5,937 nucleotides of DNA from an uncultured Oscillochloris sp. GTDB lineage: Bacteria > Chloroflexota > Chloroflexia > Chloroflexales > Chloroflexaceae. Below the pieces are notes generated by a model. The model was not told where the DNA came from. It ran no database searches and saw only the letters and a program-made list of their open reading frames with translations. Position numbers and translations under genes: made by a program. Shown here in pieces: positions 5,834 through 5,937 of the stretch. The DNA lies in NCBI GenBank assembly GCA_903877345.1, contig CAIRDL010000890.1:1-5937 (forward strand), given 5' to 3'. Every line of letters starts with the position of its first letter. Positions within the stretch are counted from its first letter, which is position 1.

Positions 5834-5937
5834 TGACGGTCTTTTGGCCGCAAAGCCCAGGAAGACCGTCAGACCTGTTGCCCGTAAGGGCTCCCCGTGC
5901 GGGGTACGTTCGCCTCGTCAATGCGAGCGGTCGGTAC
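5834..5937. other. cluster of stem-loops, possible structured RNA cut by the window edge
   Basis: Four stems occur in about 100 nt: TGACGGTCTT/AAGACCGTCA (5834-5843 with 5862-5871, 10 bp), GCCC-GTAA-GGGC (5880-5891, GNRA-type loop), CCCC-GTGC-GGGG (5893-5904), and a bulged CGCCTCG/CGAGCG stem (5911-5917 with 5924-5929). The last is flanked by GTAC at 5904-5907 and again at 5934-5937, which could close it. Either strand could be the RNA. Together with 5626-5725, where I see no gene, this makes a non-coding right flank. Confidence 0.4.

Larger units (their letters stand above)
5705..5937 (-). mobile_element. possible right end of an IS200/IS605-type (TnpB) element
   Basis: Read on the minus strand, the region has a chain of hairpins, then CATGGCGCTCCTCCCACGG, a large stem, then GGGTTTCCGCGCCTAAAGGC and a short tail to about 5705. 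GC-rich terminal hairpins of this style, preceded by GCGCTCCTCCC, resemble right ends of TnpB elements as I remember them, where the overlapping guide (omega) RNA is also highly structured. No tnpB coding sequence is in the window; it would lie beyond the right edge. Alternatives are a generic repeat cluster or an unrelated structured RNA. If correct, the element ends about 80 bp upstream of the CHAT start. Confidence 0.25.

Noticed and set aside
5809..5937. 43-codon plus-strand frame starting ATGCTTGCA, open to the edge
   Set aside because: No ribosome binding site and no recognisable peptide; it overlaps the strong hairpins.
1..5937. CRISPR array, tRNA or rRNA genes
   Set aside because: No regularly spaced direct repeats with unique spacers, no tRNA cloverleaf and no rRNA motif were seen on either strand.

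Overview
The window looks like an accessory region of a moderately GC-rich, probably multicellular or filamentous bacterium. Chloroflexota is my best guess. The guess rests on the style of the CHAT protein (N-terminal domain, catalytic domain, membrane helix, TPR-like tail) and on palindromic dispersed repeats on both flanks, of a type I recognise from such genomes. The assignment is by inspection only.

Layout, left to right. 1-473 has no supportable gene but carries a near-perfect 18-bp inverted repeat at 364-401. 474-510 is a probable Rho-independent terminator for the first gene. 531-1538 (minus) encodes a 335-residue membrane protein with two transmembrane helices, a long helical/coiled-coil middle and two more helices. 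A 216-bp divergent spacer holds a good sigma70-like promoter for that gene, overlapped by a perfect 12-bp palindrome, and strong Shine-Dalgarno sites for both divergent genes. 1755-3305 (plus) encodes a 516-residue soluble zinc metallopeptidase-like protein with M48-like motifs (HEMGH, EIIAD, HP...R) and a C-terminal tail of two 14-residue aromatic pseudo-repeats. 3247-5625 (minus) encodes a 792-residue CHAT-family cysteine protease with an apparently intact His/Cys pair, one membrane helix and a large C-terminal TPR-like region. It converges on the metallopeptidase gene, and the two reading frames overlap by 59 bp inside the tail-repeat region. 5626-5937 holds no clear gene but is dense in nested hairpins, possibly one end of an IS200/IS605-type (TnpB) element.

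Working together (inference): two potential proteases of different chemistry next to a coiled-coil membrane protein suggest a signalling or conflict module. The CHAT protein would sit in the inner membrane, its protease in the cytoplasm and its TPR-like region probably outside. The metallopeptidase would be cytoplasmic, and its repeated aromatic tail could be a recognition, assembly or cleavage site. The genes do not form one operon: the first two are divergent and the last two convergent. Functional linkage is therefore a hypothesis based on adjacency and domain type.
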